A stretch of 64,000 bases of DNA from Microbacterium testaceum StLB037 (GCF_000202635.1 NC_015125.1:3844001-3908000), one strand, 5' to 3'. Counted from the stretch's first letter, positions 31,818-41,198 are shown. Program-made: numbers and translations. The notes: generated by a model not told the origin, from the sequence alone.

Positions 31818-33786
31818 ACGCCGTGGGCAGGTACCTGCTCCACCAGTCGAGCACCGCGTCGAAGCGCTGCACCCGGTGCTGAGGGCGCCCGCCGCGCGTG
31901 AGCTCGTGGTCTTCGCCGGGGAAGATGAGCATCTCCGCCTCGGTCCCCTGCTGCTTCAGCGCCGCGTAATACCGCGTCGCCTGCTCGAGCGGGCAGCGGA
32001 AGTCGAGCTCCGAGTGCAGGACGAGCGTCGGCGTCGTCACCCGATCGACCACCGCCATCGGGCTCTGCGCCGCGATCTGTGCGGGGTCGGTGCCGACGTA
32101 CTCCTGCCCGAAGAAGGAGCCGATGTCGCTCGAGCCCGGGAAGGCGGTGGGGTCGAGGAACCCGCGCTCCACGATCGCGCCGGCGAAGCGGTGGTCGTGG
32201 GCGATGACCCACGCCGTCATGTAGCCGCCGTACGAGCCGCCCATCACGCCGACCCGGTCGCCGTCGAGGCGCGGGTCGGCGGAGACGACACCGTCGAAGA
32301 AGTCCAGGACGTCGAAGAAGTCGAGCGTCCCCATCCGCTGGCGGATCGACCGGCCGTGCTCGCGGCCGTACCCGGCGCTCCCGCGCGGGTTGCTGTAGAC
32401 CACGGCGTAGCCGGCGTCGACGAGCACCTGCGTCTCGTCGAAGACGTGCACCCCGTACGAGGCGTACGGCCCGCCGTGGATCTGCAGGATGACCGGGAAC
32501 GGCCCCTCCCCCTCGGGCGTGGCGACCCAACCGTGCACGGGGTAGCCGTCGCGGCCGGTGATCTCGTGCTCGACCGGGATGACGACTCCGCGCTCGCGCA
32601 CCGCGGCACCGAAGTCGGTGAGAGCGCGGACCTCGCGACCCTCCACGAGCGTGAGCTCCCCGAACGATTCGGGCGAGGCGACGGATGCCACGACCCGGCC
32701 GTTCGCGACGGCGTGGCCGTTCACCTCAAGGTCGCCCCCGAGCACCTCGGCCACCTCTCCCCCGCGCGTGACGCGCAGCAGGCGCAGGCGTCCGCGGGTG
32801 CGGTCCTGGACGAGCACGTCGTCGCCGTCGAACGAGAGGTGACTGCCGACCTCGCCGAGGTCGATCGTCTCGGCGTCGGTGAGGCGGCGCGGGCCGTCGG
32901 CCTCGAGCGCGAACAGCGCGACGCCGGGGGCCACGAAGTCGACTCCCTCCGGCCCGACGTCGTTCGCGAGCGCGAACACCGCGCCGTCGGGGGCGACAGC
33001 GACCTCCGAGATCGACAGGTCCGCCGCGGTTCCGAGCACCTCGCGCTCGGCGCCGCCCTCGACCGCGATCGCGACGATCCGGTCGCGCAGGTCGCGGCGA
33101 TCGGTCTCGATGACGTCGGGCACGCTGAGCAGCTCGGCGCCGTCGCGCGTCCACACGACGCCGTTCCAGCTGGTGTCGCCCTCGGTGAGCCGCGTGGCGT
33201 CGCTCGCGACCACGCGCTTGTCGGGAGCGTCGATCGCCGGGGCGGGCGCGTAGAACGGCTCCGCCTCCATCGAGGGCACGTCCACGACGAAGAGGTGGGT
33301 CGGTCGGTCGAGATAGCCGAGCCCGTTCGCGTGCCAGCGGATGCCGGTGATCCGACGCGGCGGTTCGGCCGCGGCATCCCGTCCCTCGACCGTGCCGTAG
33401 CGGCCGGGCTCGGGCACACGCGCCGAGAAGGCGAGGCGCGCACCATCGGGCGACCACGCGAGGTCGGTGACGCCCCCGTGCTGCTCGGTGACCTGGACGG
33501 GCTCTCCCCCGGTCGCCGAGACGACGAAGACCTGCGCGCGGCCGCGCTCGTCGGCGCGGAGGAACGCGATCGTGCTGTCGTCGGGCGAGAGCCGCGGAGA
33601 ACGGTCGACGACGCCGCGCGTCAGGCGACGCGGGGTTCCGTCGGGCAGGTCGACGCGCCACAGCTGGCCGACTCCGCGGTCGGCGGCGAGATCGGGACGC
33701 GAGGTGGCGAAGACGGCGAAGCCGCCGTCGGACGAGAGGACCGGGCGACCGACGGAGATCAGCGCCTCGATGTCGACGGGGCGCAC
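31816..33786 (-). CDS. S9 family prolyl oligopeptidase-like serine peptidase
   Basis: 656 residues and no signal peptide. The N-terminal beta-propeller of WD-like blades (LSPDDSTIAFLRADERG, WSPDGARLAFSAR) caps a C-terminal alpha/beta hydrolase domain. Catalytic Ser lies in GGSYGGYMTAW, Asp in HSELDFRCPLEQ and His in GEDHELTRGG. It probably trims oligopeptides in the cytosol (acylaminoacyl-peptidase or DPP group). GTG 33786 was chosen: it begins one base after the upstream SDR stop and GGAGG lies eight bases before it, so the two form an operon. Confidence 0.92.
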   Translation of the reverse strand: MRPVDIEALISVGRPVLSSDGGFAVFATSRPDLAADRGVGQLWRVDLPDGTPRRLTRGVVDRSPRLSPDDSTIAFLRADERGRAQVFVVSATGGEPVQVTEQHGGVTDLAWSPDGARLAFSARVPEPGRYGTVEGRDAAAEPPRRITGIRWHANGLGYLDRPTHLFVVDVPSMEAEPFYAPAPAIDAPDKRVVASDATRLTEGDTSWNGVVWTRDGAELLSVPDVIETDRRDLRDRIVAIAVEGGAEREVLGTAADLSISEVAVAPDGAVFALANDVGPEGVDFVAPGVALFALEADGPRRLTDAETIDLGEVGSHLSFDGDDVLVQDRTRGRLRLLRVTRGGEVAEVLGGDLEVNGHAVANGRVVASVASPESFGELTLVEGREVRALTDFGAAVRERGVVIPVEHEITGRDGYPVHGWVATPEGEGPFPVILQIHGGPYASYGVHVFDETQVLVDAGYAVVYSNPRGSAGYGREHGRSIRQRMGTLDFFDVLDFFDGVVSADPRLDGDRVGVMGGSYGGYMTAWVIAHDHRFAGAIVERGFLDPTAFPGSSDIGSFFGQEYVGTDPAQIAAQSPMAVVDRVTTPTLVLHSELDFRCPLEQATRYYAALKQQGTEAEMLIFPGEDHELTRGGRPQHRVQRFDAVLDWWSRYLPTA

Positions 33787-33787
33787 C

Positions 33788-34552
33788 TCACTCGCCTCCG
33801 AACGAGCCCGTGTCTCCGACGAGGCGGGTGTTGTCGGCCGGCACCGGGTCGACGGCCGCGCGAGCGACCTCGGCGGCGAACTCGGACACGTTGTAGAGCT
33901 TGCCGGCGTCCTCGCGACGGGCCGAGATGGCACCGGGGTTCGCGCGCTCGAGCAGCGTCGCCGTGATGGTGCCCTCGATCATGTCGCCGGAGACGACGGT
34001 GAAGCCGATGCCGCGCTCCTCGAGAGCGGGTATCTTCTCGCGCAGGGCGTCCTCGCCGGCGCGCTTCGAGAGCGCGACCGGCTCGTACTCCGGCATGGTC
34101 GGGGTCGTGCGGATGAAATGCGCCTGGTGGCTCGTGACGAACACGACACGCGCGTCGTCCTTGAGCAGCGGCAGCGCCGTCTCGAGCACGTTGACCTGTG
34201 CGTCGCGGTTGAGCTGCAGCGCGTAGTCCTCGGCCATGCCCGACTCCATGCCGCCCGAGGCGTTGAGCACGAGGACGTCGAGACCGCCGAAGGTGCGCTC
34301 GACCTCGTCGAACATCGCCTTCACCGATTCGGGATCGGTGAGGTCGGCGCCCACGACGAGGGCCTCGACGCCGAGTTCGCGCAGCTGCGACGCGAGCTTC
34401 TCGGCGCGGGGCGCCTTGTTGCGGAAGTTGATGACGACGTTCGCGCCGGCCTCGGCGAAGTAACGGACGGTGTCGGCGCCGATGCCGCGGGACGAGCCGG
34501 TGACGAGGGCGGTCTTGCCGCTCAGGGAGCCGGACGGAAGGGTCTGGGACAC
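33788..34552 (-). CDS. SDR-family oxidoreductase with Y-x6-K active site
   Basis: 254 residues. The cofactor motif TGSSRGIG (18-25) and NAS(G) at 98 are standard SDR. The catalytic region is unusual: Ser141 (FVTSHQAH) and then YEPVALSK, giving Y156-x6-K163 and not Y-x3-K. That spacing is known from FabI-type enoyl-ACP reductases, so an enoyl reductase-like mechanism is possible. The fold could also place another residue. It is the first gene of an operon with the S9 peptidase; the start is GTG behind AGGAG. Confidence 0.85.
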   Translation of the reverse strand: MSQTLPSGSLSGKTALVTGSSRGIGADTVRYFAEAGANVVINFRNKAPRAEKLASQLRELGVEALVVGADLTDPESVKAMFDEVERTFGGLDVLVLNASGGMESGMAEDYALQLNRDAQVNVLETALPLLKDDARVVFVTSHQAHFIRTTPTMPEYEPVALSKRAGEDALREKIPALEERGIGFTVVSGDMIEGTITATLLERANPGAISARREDAGKLYNVSEFAAEVARAAVDPVPADNTRLVGDTGSFGGE

Positions 34553-34704
34553 GGATTCTCCTGACGATTCGTGATCGAGCCGCGCGCCGTCGGGGGCACA
34601 GGCGACCTTCCCACCCTACCGAGCCGCACCGGCTCCGCTCCGGGGTGTCGGCGCGTCACGAGCGTGTCGGATCACCGTGCTACGTTCGCCGCGGAGGCCC
34701 CGAC

Positions 34705-35505
34705 ATGATTCGCTCGATCGCGCCGCGTCATCCGTACTTCGCCGCCGGCGATCCCCCTCGGGTGCTCGCGCACCGCGGTCTCGTCACCGCGGATGCCGCA
34801 GCGCTGGGAATCGTCGAGAACTCTTTCGCGGCGGTGGCCGAGGCCCACGCCGCCGGCCTCGTCTACGTCGAATCGGACTGCCATCTCACCGCTGACGGCG
34901 TCGTCGTGCTGTTCCACGACGACGATCTGGACCGGGTGACCGGCGACCCGCGCCGGATCGCCGACGTCCGCCTGCACGAGCTCGAAGAGGTGATGGCCGA
35001 CCGGGGCGGGCTGATCACGCTCGAACAGGCCCTCGAGGCTTTCCCCGAGACGCACTTCAACCTCGATGTGAAGGCCGAGGCGGCCGCCGAGCCCGTCGGT
35101 CGCCTCGTCGCCCCGCACGCGGATCGCGTGCTCCTGACGAGCTTCTCGGACGATCGGCGTCACCGCGCCCTCGCCGCCGCGGCCAGCGTGGGTGGCGCTC
35201 TCGCGCCCGCGACCTCCCCCGGGTCGGCGACCGTCGCCCGTGTGGTGGCCGCGGTGGCGACGGGCATCGGTCCCCTCGTTCGTCGTGCCCTGCGCGGGAT
35301 CGATGCTCTTCAGATTCCCGAGCGACAGGGGCGCATCCGCGTGGTGTCCCCTCGATTGATCGACGCCGCCCACGCGTCGGGCGTGGAGGTGCACGTCTGG
35401 ACCGTCAACGACGAGGCCGACATGTCGCGTCTCCTGGATGCCGGTGTGGACGGGCTCGTGACCGACCGCGGCGACGCCGCGCGGGCGCTCGTGAACAGCC
35501 GCTGA
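34705..35505 (+). CDS. Glycerophosphodiester phosphodiesterase
   Basis: 266 residues, TIM barrel. The GDPD signature is complete: HRG with ENSFAAVAEAHAAG, then VESDCHLTADGVVVLFHDDDLDRVTG, where the His pair and the acidic residues bind metal. It hydrolyses phospholipid-derived glycerophosphodiesters to glycerol 3-phosphate and an alcohol. No signal peptide was seen, so it is probably cytosolic. The ATG at 34705 has GGAGG seven bases upstream. TACGTT (34681-34686) may be the -10. Confidence 0.92.
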   Translation: MIRSIAPRHPYFAAGDPPRVLAHRGLVTADAAALGIVENSFAAVAEAHAAGLVYVESDCHLTADGVVVLFHDDDLDRVTGDPRRIADVRLHELEEVMADRGGLITLEQALEAFPETHFNLDVKAEAAAEPVGRLVAPHADRVLLTSFSDDRRHRALAAAASVGGALAPATSPGSATVARVVAAVATGIGPLVRRALRGIDALQIPERQGRIRVVSPRLIDAAHASGVEVHVWTVNDEADMSRLLDAGVDGLVTDRGDAARALVNSR

Positions 35506-35558
35506 ACGGGAGGTGTGCTGAGCATCGCCTGTGAGTTCTGCCAGGACGCGCTCATTTC

Positions 35559-35584
35559 GAATAAAGCGCACAGGTGCGGTCGTT
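35559..35584 (+). promoter_or_regulatory. rbpA promoter region; possible SigR-type site
   Basis: GAAT (35559-35562) and GTT (35582-35584) are 19 bases apart, close to the SigR consensus GGAAT-N18/19-GTT that drives rbpA in Streptomyces. The first G of the -35 is missing (CGAAT). TATACA (35584-35589) overlaps and could be a housekeeping -10, so a dual promoter is possible. Confidence 0.35.
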
Positions 35585-35614
35585 ATACATGGGGACCGAC
35601 GAGAGGACCACACA

Positions 35615-35986
35615 ATGGCAGATCGCAGTCTTCGAGGCATCCGACTCGGCGCACAGAGCCTTCAGAGCGAAGACGGGGTCGTGTTCCACGACCGCGCGCA
35701 GCACACCTACGCTTGCAGCACCTGCGGGCGCGAAACAGTCCTGACCTTCGCGGCCGACGCCGAGGTTCCGCCCTCCTGGGAATGCCGCACCTGTGGTGCT
35801 GAGGCGCTCCTGCGGATCGGCGAGGGAACCGCGACCGTCGACCACAGCGACGACAAGGCTCCGCGCACGCACTGGGACATGCTCCTGGAGCGCCGCACGA
35901 TCCCCGAGCTCGAGGAGCTGCTCGAAGAGCGCCTCGCCTTCGTCCGCGCGCGTCGCGGAGCGGGAGATCAGAAGATCAGCGCCTGA
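35615..35986 (+). CDS. rbpA: RNA polymerase-binding protein RbpA
   Basis: Actinobacteria-specific partner of RNA polymerase and the principal sigma factor that stabilises open complexes. 123 residues: RbpA N-terminal tail and core (MADRSLRGIRLGAQS, GVVFHDRAQHTY), then two CxxC pairs (C34/C37 and C57/C60) able to hold zinc as in Streptomyces RbpA and unlike mycobacterial RbpA. A basic linker and the C-terminal sigma-interaction domain follow (HWDMLLERRTIPELEELLEERL). ATG 35615 matches the family N-terminus; the open frame upstream is spurious. Confidence 0.97.
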   Translation: MADRSLRGIRLGAQSLQSEDGVVFHDRAQHTYACSTCGRETVLTFAADAEVPPSWECRTCGAEALLRIGEGTATVDHSDDKAPRTHWDMLLERRTIPELEELLEERLAFVRARRGAGDQKISA

Positions 35987-36001
35987 CGCTGACCACCGAG
36001 T

Positions 36002-37567
36002 TCAGACGTCGGTCCCTTCGGGGATCGGCGTCTTTCTCGTTCGCCGGGTCCGCAGGCCGACCAGGGCGCCGACGATCACCAGCGCGAGGAGGGAACCTCC
36101 GCCCAGCATGATCTTGACCGCGGGACCGATCACGACGGCCGGGGTGAGGCCCGTCCGAAGCGGCACGTCGGTGAGCATGTGGCCGGCGACGTCGACCGAC
36201 AGCTCATCGAGGGTGGATCCATCGGGTGCGATGACCTGGCTCGTGCCGACGGTCGAGATGTTCACCACGGAGCGGCCGGTCTCGATGGCGCGCATCCGGG
36301 CGAAGGCCAGCTGCTGCAGGTTCTCGTCGGTTCCCCGGAAGTCCGCGTTGTTCGTCTGGAACATGTAGGTCTCGGCACCGTCGGACGCACCGTCCCACAC
36401 GACGTCGTCGTAGATCACGTCGAAGCAGATCGCGAGCCCCACACCGATGCCGTTGAGGTCGATGAGAGGCCGCGCGGTGCCCGGGGTGTACTCCCGGCCG
36501 ATCAGCCCGATGAGGTCGGGGGCGAAGGGCTCCCAGAACGCCCGGTCCGGGACGTACTCACCGAACGGCACCGGATGCCGCTTGTCGTAGGTCTGCTCGG
36601 GCCCGCCGTCGGCCGTCCACAACAGCGAAGAGTTGAACAGCTCGGACCCTCTCTCCGTCACCGCGGACACGATCAGCGGCGCGTCGACCCGGCGCGAGAG
36701 CTCGTCGAGAACCCCGGCGGTCTGCGCCGACGTCGTGGGGTCGGAGTCGACACCGCCTTCGGGCCAGAGCAGGACGTCCATGTCCTGGCCGAAGAGCGGA
36801 GCGGATGCCGCGAGCTGCGCGTTCAGCACAGCGCCCCGCGCGCGCTGGTCGAAGTAGCCCGCGGGCCCGTTCCCCTGGACGGCGCCGACGCGCATCGACC
36901 CGGCCGCCGTCGTGGGGAACTGCGGCAGCGCGAGGAGGACCACGAGCAGGACGGCCGCGGGGACGGCGCGCCGCAGATCGCGGAACCGCCCGGCGCGGAC
37001 GAGTTCGATCGCCATCGCGCACAGCGCCACCACGAGGAACGTCAGCCCCGACATCCCGACCCACGACGCGACCTCCGCGAAGGGGCCGTTCACCTGGGAG
37101 ACGCCGATGCGCCCCCACGGGAATCCCCCGTACGGCCACGACCCGACGACCTGCTCGCGCAGGGTCCAGAGGCCGGCGACGAGAGCGGGCAGCACGAGGA
37201 GACGGCTCATCAGCCCCGGTGCGACCCGGGGCAACCAGCGGTAGGCGAGGGCGATCGGCACGGCGAAGACCGCGGTCAGCAGCGCCTCCAGCGTCGACAG
37301 CGCGATCCACGGGATGGGCCCGAGGTAGCGCGCGGTGAAGAGGAGGTTCACGGAGAAGAACGTCGCCCCGAAGAGCAGGCCCACCAGCGCCGCCGACCAG
37401 ACGCGACGCCCCGCGAGGGCGACGAGGGCCAGGGCCACGGCGGGGAACGCCATCGGCCACCACGCGAGGGCGGGGTATGCCGTGACGAGCAGGAGACCCG
37501 CGGCGGCCGACAGGGGCGCGGCGACCGCCAGAGGAACGATCGGTCGCGGCGGGACGGCGAGGGGCAC
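36002..37567 (-). CDS. lnt: Apolipoprotein N-acyltransferase Lnt
   Basis: Adds the third acyl chain to lipoproteins after Lgt and LspA. 521 residues: six to eight hydrophobic helices in the first ~190, then an extracytoplasmic nitrilase-like domain and a C-terminal helix. The catalytic triad is seen as Glu in WPEGG, Lys in YDKRHPVPFGEYVP and Cys in LAICFDVIYDD. There is no fused Ppm1 domain, unlike some mycobacterial homologues. The GTG start follows a leaderless -10 box. It lies downstream of helY with a 35-base gap. Confidence 0.95.
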   Translation of the reverse strand: MPLAVPPRPIVPLAVAAPLSAAAGLLLVTAYPALAWWPMAFPAVALALVALAGRRVWSAALVGLLFGATFFSVNLLFTARYLGPIPWIALSTLEALLTAVFAVPIALAYRWLPRVAPGLMSRLLVLPALVAGLWTLREQVVGSWPYGGFPWGRIGVSQVNGPFAEVASWVGMSGLTFLVVALCAMAIELVRAGRFRDLRRAVPAAVLLVVLLALPQFPTTAAGSMRVGAVQGNGPAGYFDQRARGAVLNAQLAASAPLFGQDMDVLLWPEGGVDSDPTTSAQTAGVLDELSRRVDAPLIVSAVTERGSELFNSSLLWTADGGPEQTYDKRHPVPFGEYVPDRAFWEPFAPDLIGLIGREYTPGTARPLIDLNGIGVGLAICFDVIYDDVVWDGASDGAETYMFQTNNADFRGTDENLQQLAFARMRAIETGRSVVNISTVGTSQVIAPDGSTLDELSVDVAGHMLTDVPLRTGLTPAVVIGPAVKIMLGGGSLLALVIVGALVGLRTRRTRKTPIPEGTDV

Positions 37568-37573
37568 CCCTTC

Positions 37574-37579
37574 AGCCTA
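37574..37579 (-). promoter_or_regulatory. Leaderless -10 box (TAGGCT) of lnt
   Basis: On the minus strand TAGGCT (37579 to 37574) is followed by six bases (GAAGGG) and GTG at 37567, so lnt can be transcribed apart from helY. Confidence 0.5.
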
Positions 37580-37602
37580 AATCGCGGCGGCGGGACCCGC
37601 GC

Positions 37603-40086
37603 TCACGCGGACGTGTACGCGACGATCCCGCGACGCACCGCGTCGAGCGCCGTGCGGGCGGTCTTGGCGAGCTTCGGCTCGGCAACGAGCGAGATCTGGT
37701 CGAGGAGGTCGATGGTCTGCTTGGCCCAGCGGACGAAGTCCCCCGCGGCCATATCGGCGAGCGTCAGCACGCTGTCGAGCGGGAGCCCCTTCGCCCACGC
37801 GTGCATCGCCGGCGCCAAGCCGGAGGCGGGCGACTCCGACCCCGGCAGACGGTGGTCGCGTTCGAGGTCGTCCAGCTCCTGCCACAGCGTCTGCGTGGCA
37901 TCCAGGGCTCCGCGGAAGGCTCCCCGAGGCAGTCCCCGCTCCCCCGGTCCCGCCTCGTCGCGTCGCGGCTCGTAGACGAGGCAGCACGCCAACGCCGCCA
38001 GGGAGGGAGCGTCGAGGTCGTCCCACAGGCGCTGCCGCAACGATTCCGCGACGAGCAGGTCGCGCTCGCCGTAGATGCGTCGCATCGTCCGTCCCGCCGG
38101 GGTGAGGACCGTCCCGCCGTCCTCGTCGATCGCCACGTACTCGAGCGTCGCGAGGACCTCGACCACCCGGTCGAAGACGCGCGCGACCGTCCCGGTGCGC
38201 TGGTCGATCTGCTGGCGGATCCTGTCGGTGCTGCGCTTGAGCTTCCAGTAGCGCTCGGCCCATCGCGCGTGCGCCTCGCGATCCGGGCACGAGTGGCAGG
38301 GATGCCGCTGCATCCGTCGTCGGAGGGACTGGATCTGCTGCTGCCGCTCGTCGCGCAGTCGCCGGGGGGCCGTGGCATCCCGTCGATTGATCTTCTCGAG
38401 GTCGCTGAGCTCGCGGCGGATCGTCGAGTACTCGCGGAAGTCTCCGCGGTCGCACGTCATCGCCGTCTCGTAGCCGGAGAGCGACTCCTCGGCTTCTTTC
38501 ACCTGGCGCGCGAGTCCGACGACCGAGCGGTCGGCCTGGAACTGTGCGAACGAGGACTCGAGGATCTCTCGCGCCCGCGATCGCCCGAACTGATCGATCA
38601 GGTTGACCGCCATGTTGTACGTCGGCCGGAAGCTCGAGTTGAGCGGGTACGTACGCCTCGAGGCGAGGGATGCCACGGACTGCGGCTCGAGGCCCTCCGT
38701 CCACTGCACGACCGCGTGGCCCTCGACGTCGATGCCGCGTCGGCCCGCACGCCCGGTGAGCTGCGTGTACTCCCCCGACGTGATCGCGACGCGGGCCTCG
38801 CCGTTGAACTTCTCGAGCTTCTCGAGGACGACCGTCCGCGCGGGCATGTTGATGCCGAGCGCGAGCGTCTCGGTGGCGAAGACGACCTTGACGAGCTTGC
38901 GACGGAACAGCTCCTCGACGACCTCTTTGAACGCCGGGAGGAGCCCCGCGTGGTGCGAGGCGATGCCGCGCTCGAGGTTCTCGCGCCATTCCCAGAAGTG
39001 GAGGACCGCCAGGTCCTCGTCTTTGAGGGTGAACGTCAACTCGTCGACGATGTGGCGGATCGCGACGCGCTCGTCGGCCGAGGTGAGCCGGACGTTCGCG
39101 CGGCGCAGCTGCTGCACGGCCGCGTCGCAGCCCGCGCGGCTGAAGATGAAGAAGATCGCCGGGAGCAGGTGGTTTCGCTGCAGTAGCTCGACCACCTCGG
39201 GTCGATCGATGCGCTCGATGCGCGGCCCCTGCGAGGCGCGCACCGGCTTGTGACCGCCCCGACGCTGGTGCGCGTGGCGCGGGCCGCCCGCGTGACGCTG
39301 GGAGCGGTACTCCTGGGCGCGACGGTTGTTCTCGTATCCCCCGGCGTTGCCGCCGCGGATCCGCAGGAGCTCCTGATTGACCTGCGCCGTCGCCACGCCC
39401 GCGCGGTCGTCGAAGAGGGGCAAGAGGTCGCCGCGCACGAGCACGTGCTGCTCGAGCGGCACGGGCCGCGTCTCCGAGACGATGACCTCCGTGTCGCCGC
39501 GGACGGTGTCGAGCCAGTCGCCGAACTCCTCGGCGTTCGACACGGTGGCCGACAGCGAGACGAGCTTGACCGACCGCGGGAGGTGGATGATCACTTCTTC
39601 CCACACCGCTCCGCGGAAGCGGTCGGCGAGGTAGTGCACCTCGTCCATGACGACGAACCGGAGACCGCGCAACGCCGGGGAGTCGGCGTAGAGCATGTTG
39701 CGCAGGACCTCGGTCGTCATGACGACGATGCGCGCCGAGGCGTTGATGTTCGTGTCGCCCGTGAGCAGGCCGACCTCGTCGTCGCCGTAGACCTCTTGCA
39801 GCTCGTGGAACTTCTGGTTGGACAGCGCCTTGATCGGCGTCGTGTAGAAGGCCTTGTCGCCGGGCTCGAGCATCGCGAGGTGGATCGCGAACTCCCCGAC
39901 GATCGTCTTGCCCGCGCCGGTGGGAGCCGCGACCAGCACGCTGCGCCCGTCCTCGAGGGCGTGGCATCCGGCGATCTGGAAGTCGTCGAGCTCGAAGCTC
40001 TGCGCGTCCGCGAAGTCGGCCGTGTGCGGGTGCGTGGAACGGGCCGAGGCCCGCGCGAAGCGATCAGCCGGGCTGAGCCCGCTCAC
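37603..40086 (-). CDS. helY: HelY/Mtr4-like superfamily 2 RNA helicase
   Basis: 827 residues. Helicase core: Q-like FELDDFQIAGCHAL, Walker A APTGAGKT (K60), DEVH box (147-150), SLSATVSN motif III, RGIDVEGHAVV and QLTGRAGRRG motif VI. A basic, Arg/His-rich insertion (about 265-310, NNRRAQEYRSQRHAGG) is low-complexity and may bind RNA. The C-terminal half has the Ski2/DSHCT-type helical domain. Mycobacterial HelY occupies the same place after tatC. The GTG start overlaps the tatC stop (GTGA). Confidence 0.93.
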   Translation of the reverse strand: MSGLSPADRFARASARSTHPHTADFADAQSFELDDFQIAGCHALEDGRSVLVAAPTGAGKTIVGEFAIHLAMLEPGDKAFYTTPIKALSNQKFHELQEVYGDDEVGLLTGDTNINASARIVVMTTEVLRNMLYADSPALRGLRFVVMDEVHYLADRFRGAVWEEVIIHLPRSVKLVSLSATVSNAEEFGDWLDTVRGDTEVIVSETRPVPLEQHVLVRGDLLPLFDDRAGVATAQVNQELLRIRGGNAGGYENNRRAQEYRSQRHAGGPRHAHQRRGGHKPVRASQGPRIERIDRPEVVELLQRNHLLPAIFFIFSRAGCDAAVQQLRRANVRLTSADERVAIRHIVDELTFTLKDEDLAVLHFWEWRENLERGIASHHAGLLPAFKEVVEELFRRKLVKVVFATETLALGINMPARTVVLEKLEKFNGEARVAITSGEYTQLTGRAGRRGIDVEGHAVVQWTEGLEPQSVASLASRRTYPLNSSFRPTYNMAVNLIDQFGRSRAREILESSFAQFQADRSVVGLARQVKEAEESLSGYETAMTCDRGDFREYSTIRRELSDLEKINRRDATAPRRLRDERQQQIQSLRRRMQRHPCHSCPDREAHARWAERYWKLKRSTDRIRQQIDQRTGTVARVFDRVVEVLATLEYVAIDEDGGTVLTPAGRTMRRIYGERDLLVAESLRQRLWDDLDAPSLAALACCLVYEPRRDEAGPGERGLPRGAFRGALDATQTLWQELDDLERDHRLPGSESPASGLAPAMHAWAKGLPLDSVLTLADMAAGDFVRWAKQTIDLLDQISLVAEPKLAKTARTALDAVRRGIVAYTSA

Positions 40087-40901
40087 GCCCTCGGTCCCAA
40101 AAGGCCCTCAGCGGCCATCCGGCGAGCCTTGCGGCGATCGAAGAGCATCGACACCCCGGCCGCGGCGAAGAACAGCACGACCAGGATGCCGGCCAGCATC
40201 AGCATGCTGACGATGTCCGCCGCAGGGGTGGCCAGGGCGGCGAAGAGCGTGGCGATGAGGACGGCGACGCGCCACCCCTTGAGGATCGCTTTCCCGCTCA
40301 TGACCCCCGCGACGTTCAACGCCACGAGGAAGACGGGCAGCACGAACGCGACACCGATGACGAGCATCAGCTTGAAGACGAAGTCGTAGTAGTCGGCGGC
40401 GTTGTAGAGGTTGGCCGCCCCCGTCGGCGTGAAGCTCCACATCAGCTGGATCACGTGCGGGACGATCAAGACGCCCACGTAGCAGCCGCCGAAGAGCAAC
40501 GGGACGGCGGAAGCGACGAAACCGATCGTGTAGCGGATCTCTTTCCGCGTGAGGCCGGGCATGATGAACGCCCAGATCTGCCAGAGCCAGATCGGCGCCG
40601 ACAGGAAGATGCCGATGGTGAACGCGATCCGCATGCGCAGATCGAACGCCGACGTGACCGCCGTGAAGTTGATGGCCGAGAGGTTGTCGCCGCGCTGGGC
40701 GGCGATCTCACGCACGGGCACGGTGATCCACTCGATCACCGGCGAGGTGATCGCGAACGCGACGATCATCCCGACGATCAGCGCCGCGGCGGCGATCATC
40801 AGACGCTTGCGCAGCTCGATGAGATGAGCGCCGATCGACATGCGCTTGTCTCGCCGCGGTCCTTCCGGCATGTCGATCCGCGGGGGTCCTGCCGTGGTCA
40901 C
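40083..40901 (-). CDS. tatC: Twin-arginine translocase subunit TatC
   Basis: Core receptor of the Tat pathway that exports folded proteins with RR signal peptides. 272 residues with six transmembrane helices. The conserved cytosolic N-terminus is MSIGAHLIELRKRLM, and the PGLTRKEIRY loop after helix 2 and the helix-3 region PLLFGGCYVGVLIVPHVIQLMWSF are present. GTG 40901 starts three bases after the tatA stop. tatB is not adjacent; in many actinobacteria it lies elsewhere. Confidence 0.96.
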   Translation of the reverse strand: MTTAGPPRIDMPEGPRRDKRMSIGAHLIELRKRLMIAAAALIVGMIVAFAITSPVIEWITVPVREIAAQRGDNLSAINFTAVTSAFDLRMRIAFTIGIFLSAPIWLWQIWAFIMPGLTRKEIRYTIGFVASAVPLLFGGCYVGVLIVPHVIQLMWSFTPTGAANLYNAADYYDFVFKLMLVIGVAFVLPVFLVALNVAGVMSGKAILKGWRVAVLIATLFAALATPAADIVSMLMLAGILVVLFFAAAGVSMLFDRRKARRMAAEGLLGPRA

Positions 40902-40904
40902 GCC

Positions 40905-41159
40905 TTAAACAGAAGTGTCGTTCGGCTTGCGCTGCTCCGGAGCGGCTGCCGTGGCGGTGCCGACCTCGGTGGCGCGCGGAACGTCTGTCGCTTCGGCGGA
41001 GACCTCGTCGTCGCGCTTCATCTCTTTCATCTCGTTCTTGAAGACACGAGCGGACTGACCCACGCTCTTCGCCAGCGCCGGAAGCTTCGTCGCGCCGAAC
41101 AGAAGGAGGATGACCGCGAGAACGATCAGCAGGTGTACTCCGGTGATTCCCTGGAACAT
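40905..41159 (-). CDS. tatA: Sec-independent translocase protein TatA
   Basis: 84 residues: one N-terminal transmembrane helix (GVHLLIVLAVILLLFGATKLPALAKSVG region) followed by the FG hinge, an amphipathic helix (ALAKSVGQSARVFKNEMKEM) and a polar Ala/Thr tail. It assembles into the Tat pore with TatC. GAGGAG five bases upstream of ATG and a TAGACT -10 at 41198-41193 give it a promoter between pafC and tatA. Confidence 0.95.
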   Translation of the reverse strand: MFQGITGVHLLIVLAVILLLFGATKLPALAKSVGQSARVFKNEMKEMKRDDEVSAEATDVPRATEVGTATAAAPEQRKPNDTSV

Positions 41160-41192
41160 GATGACTCCTCGTCAGCCTCGGGGGTGATCGCC

Positions 41193-41198
41193 AGTCTA
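41193..41198 (-). promoter_or_regulatory. Candidate -10 box (TAGACT) of tatA-tatC-helY
   Basis: TAGACT on the minus strand, 33 bases before the tatA ATG, with a normal ribosome binding site in between. It separates the tat unit from pafBC. Confidence 0.5.
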
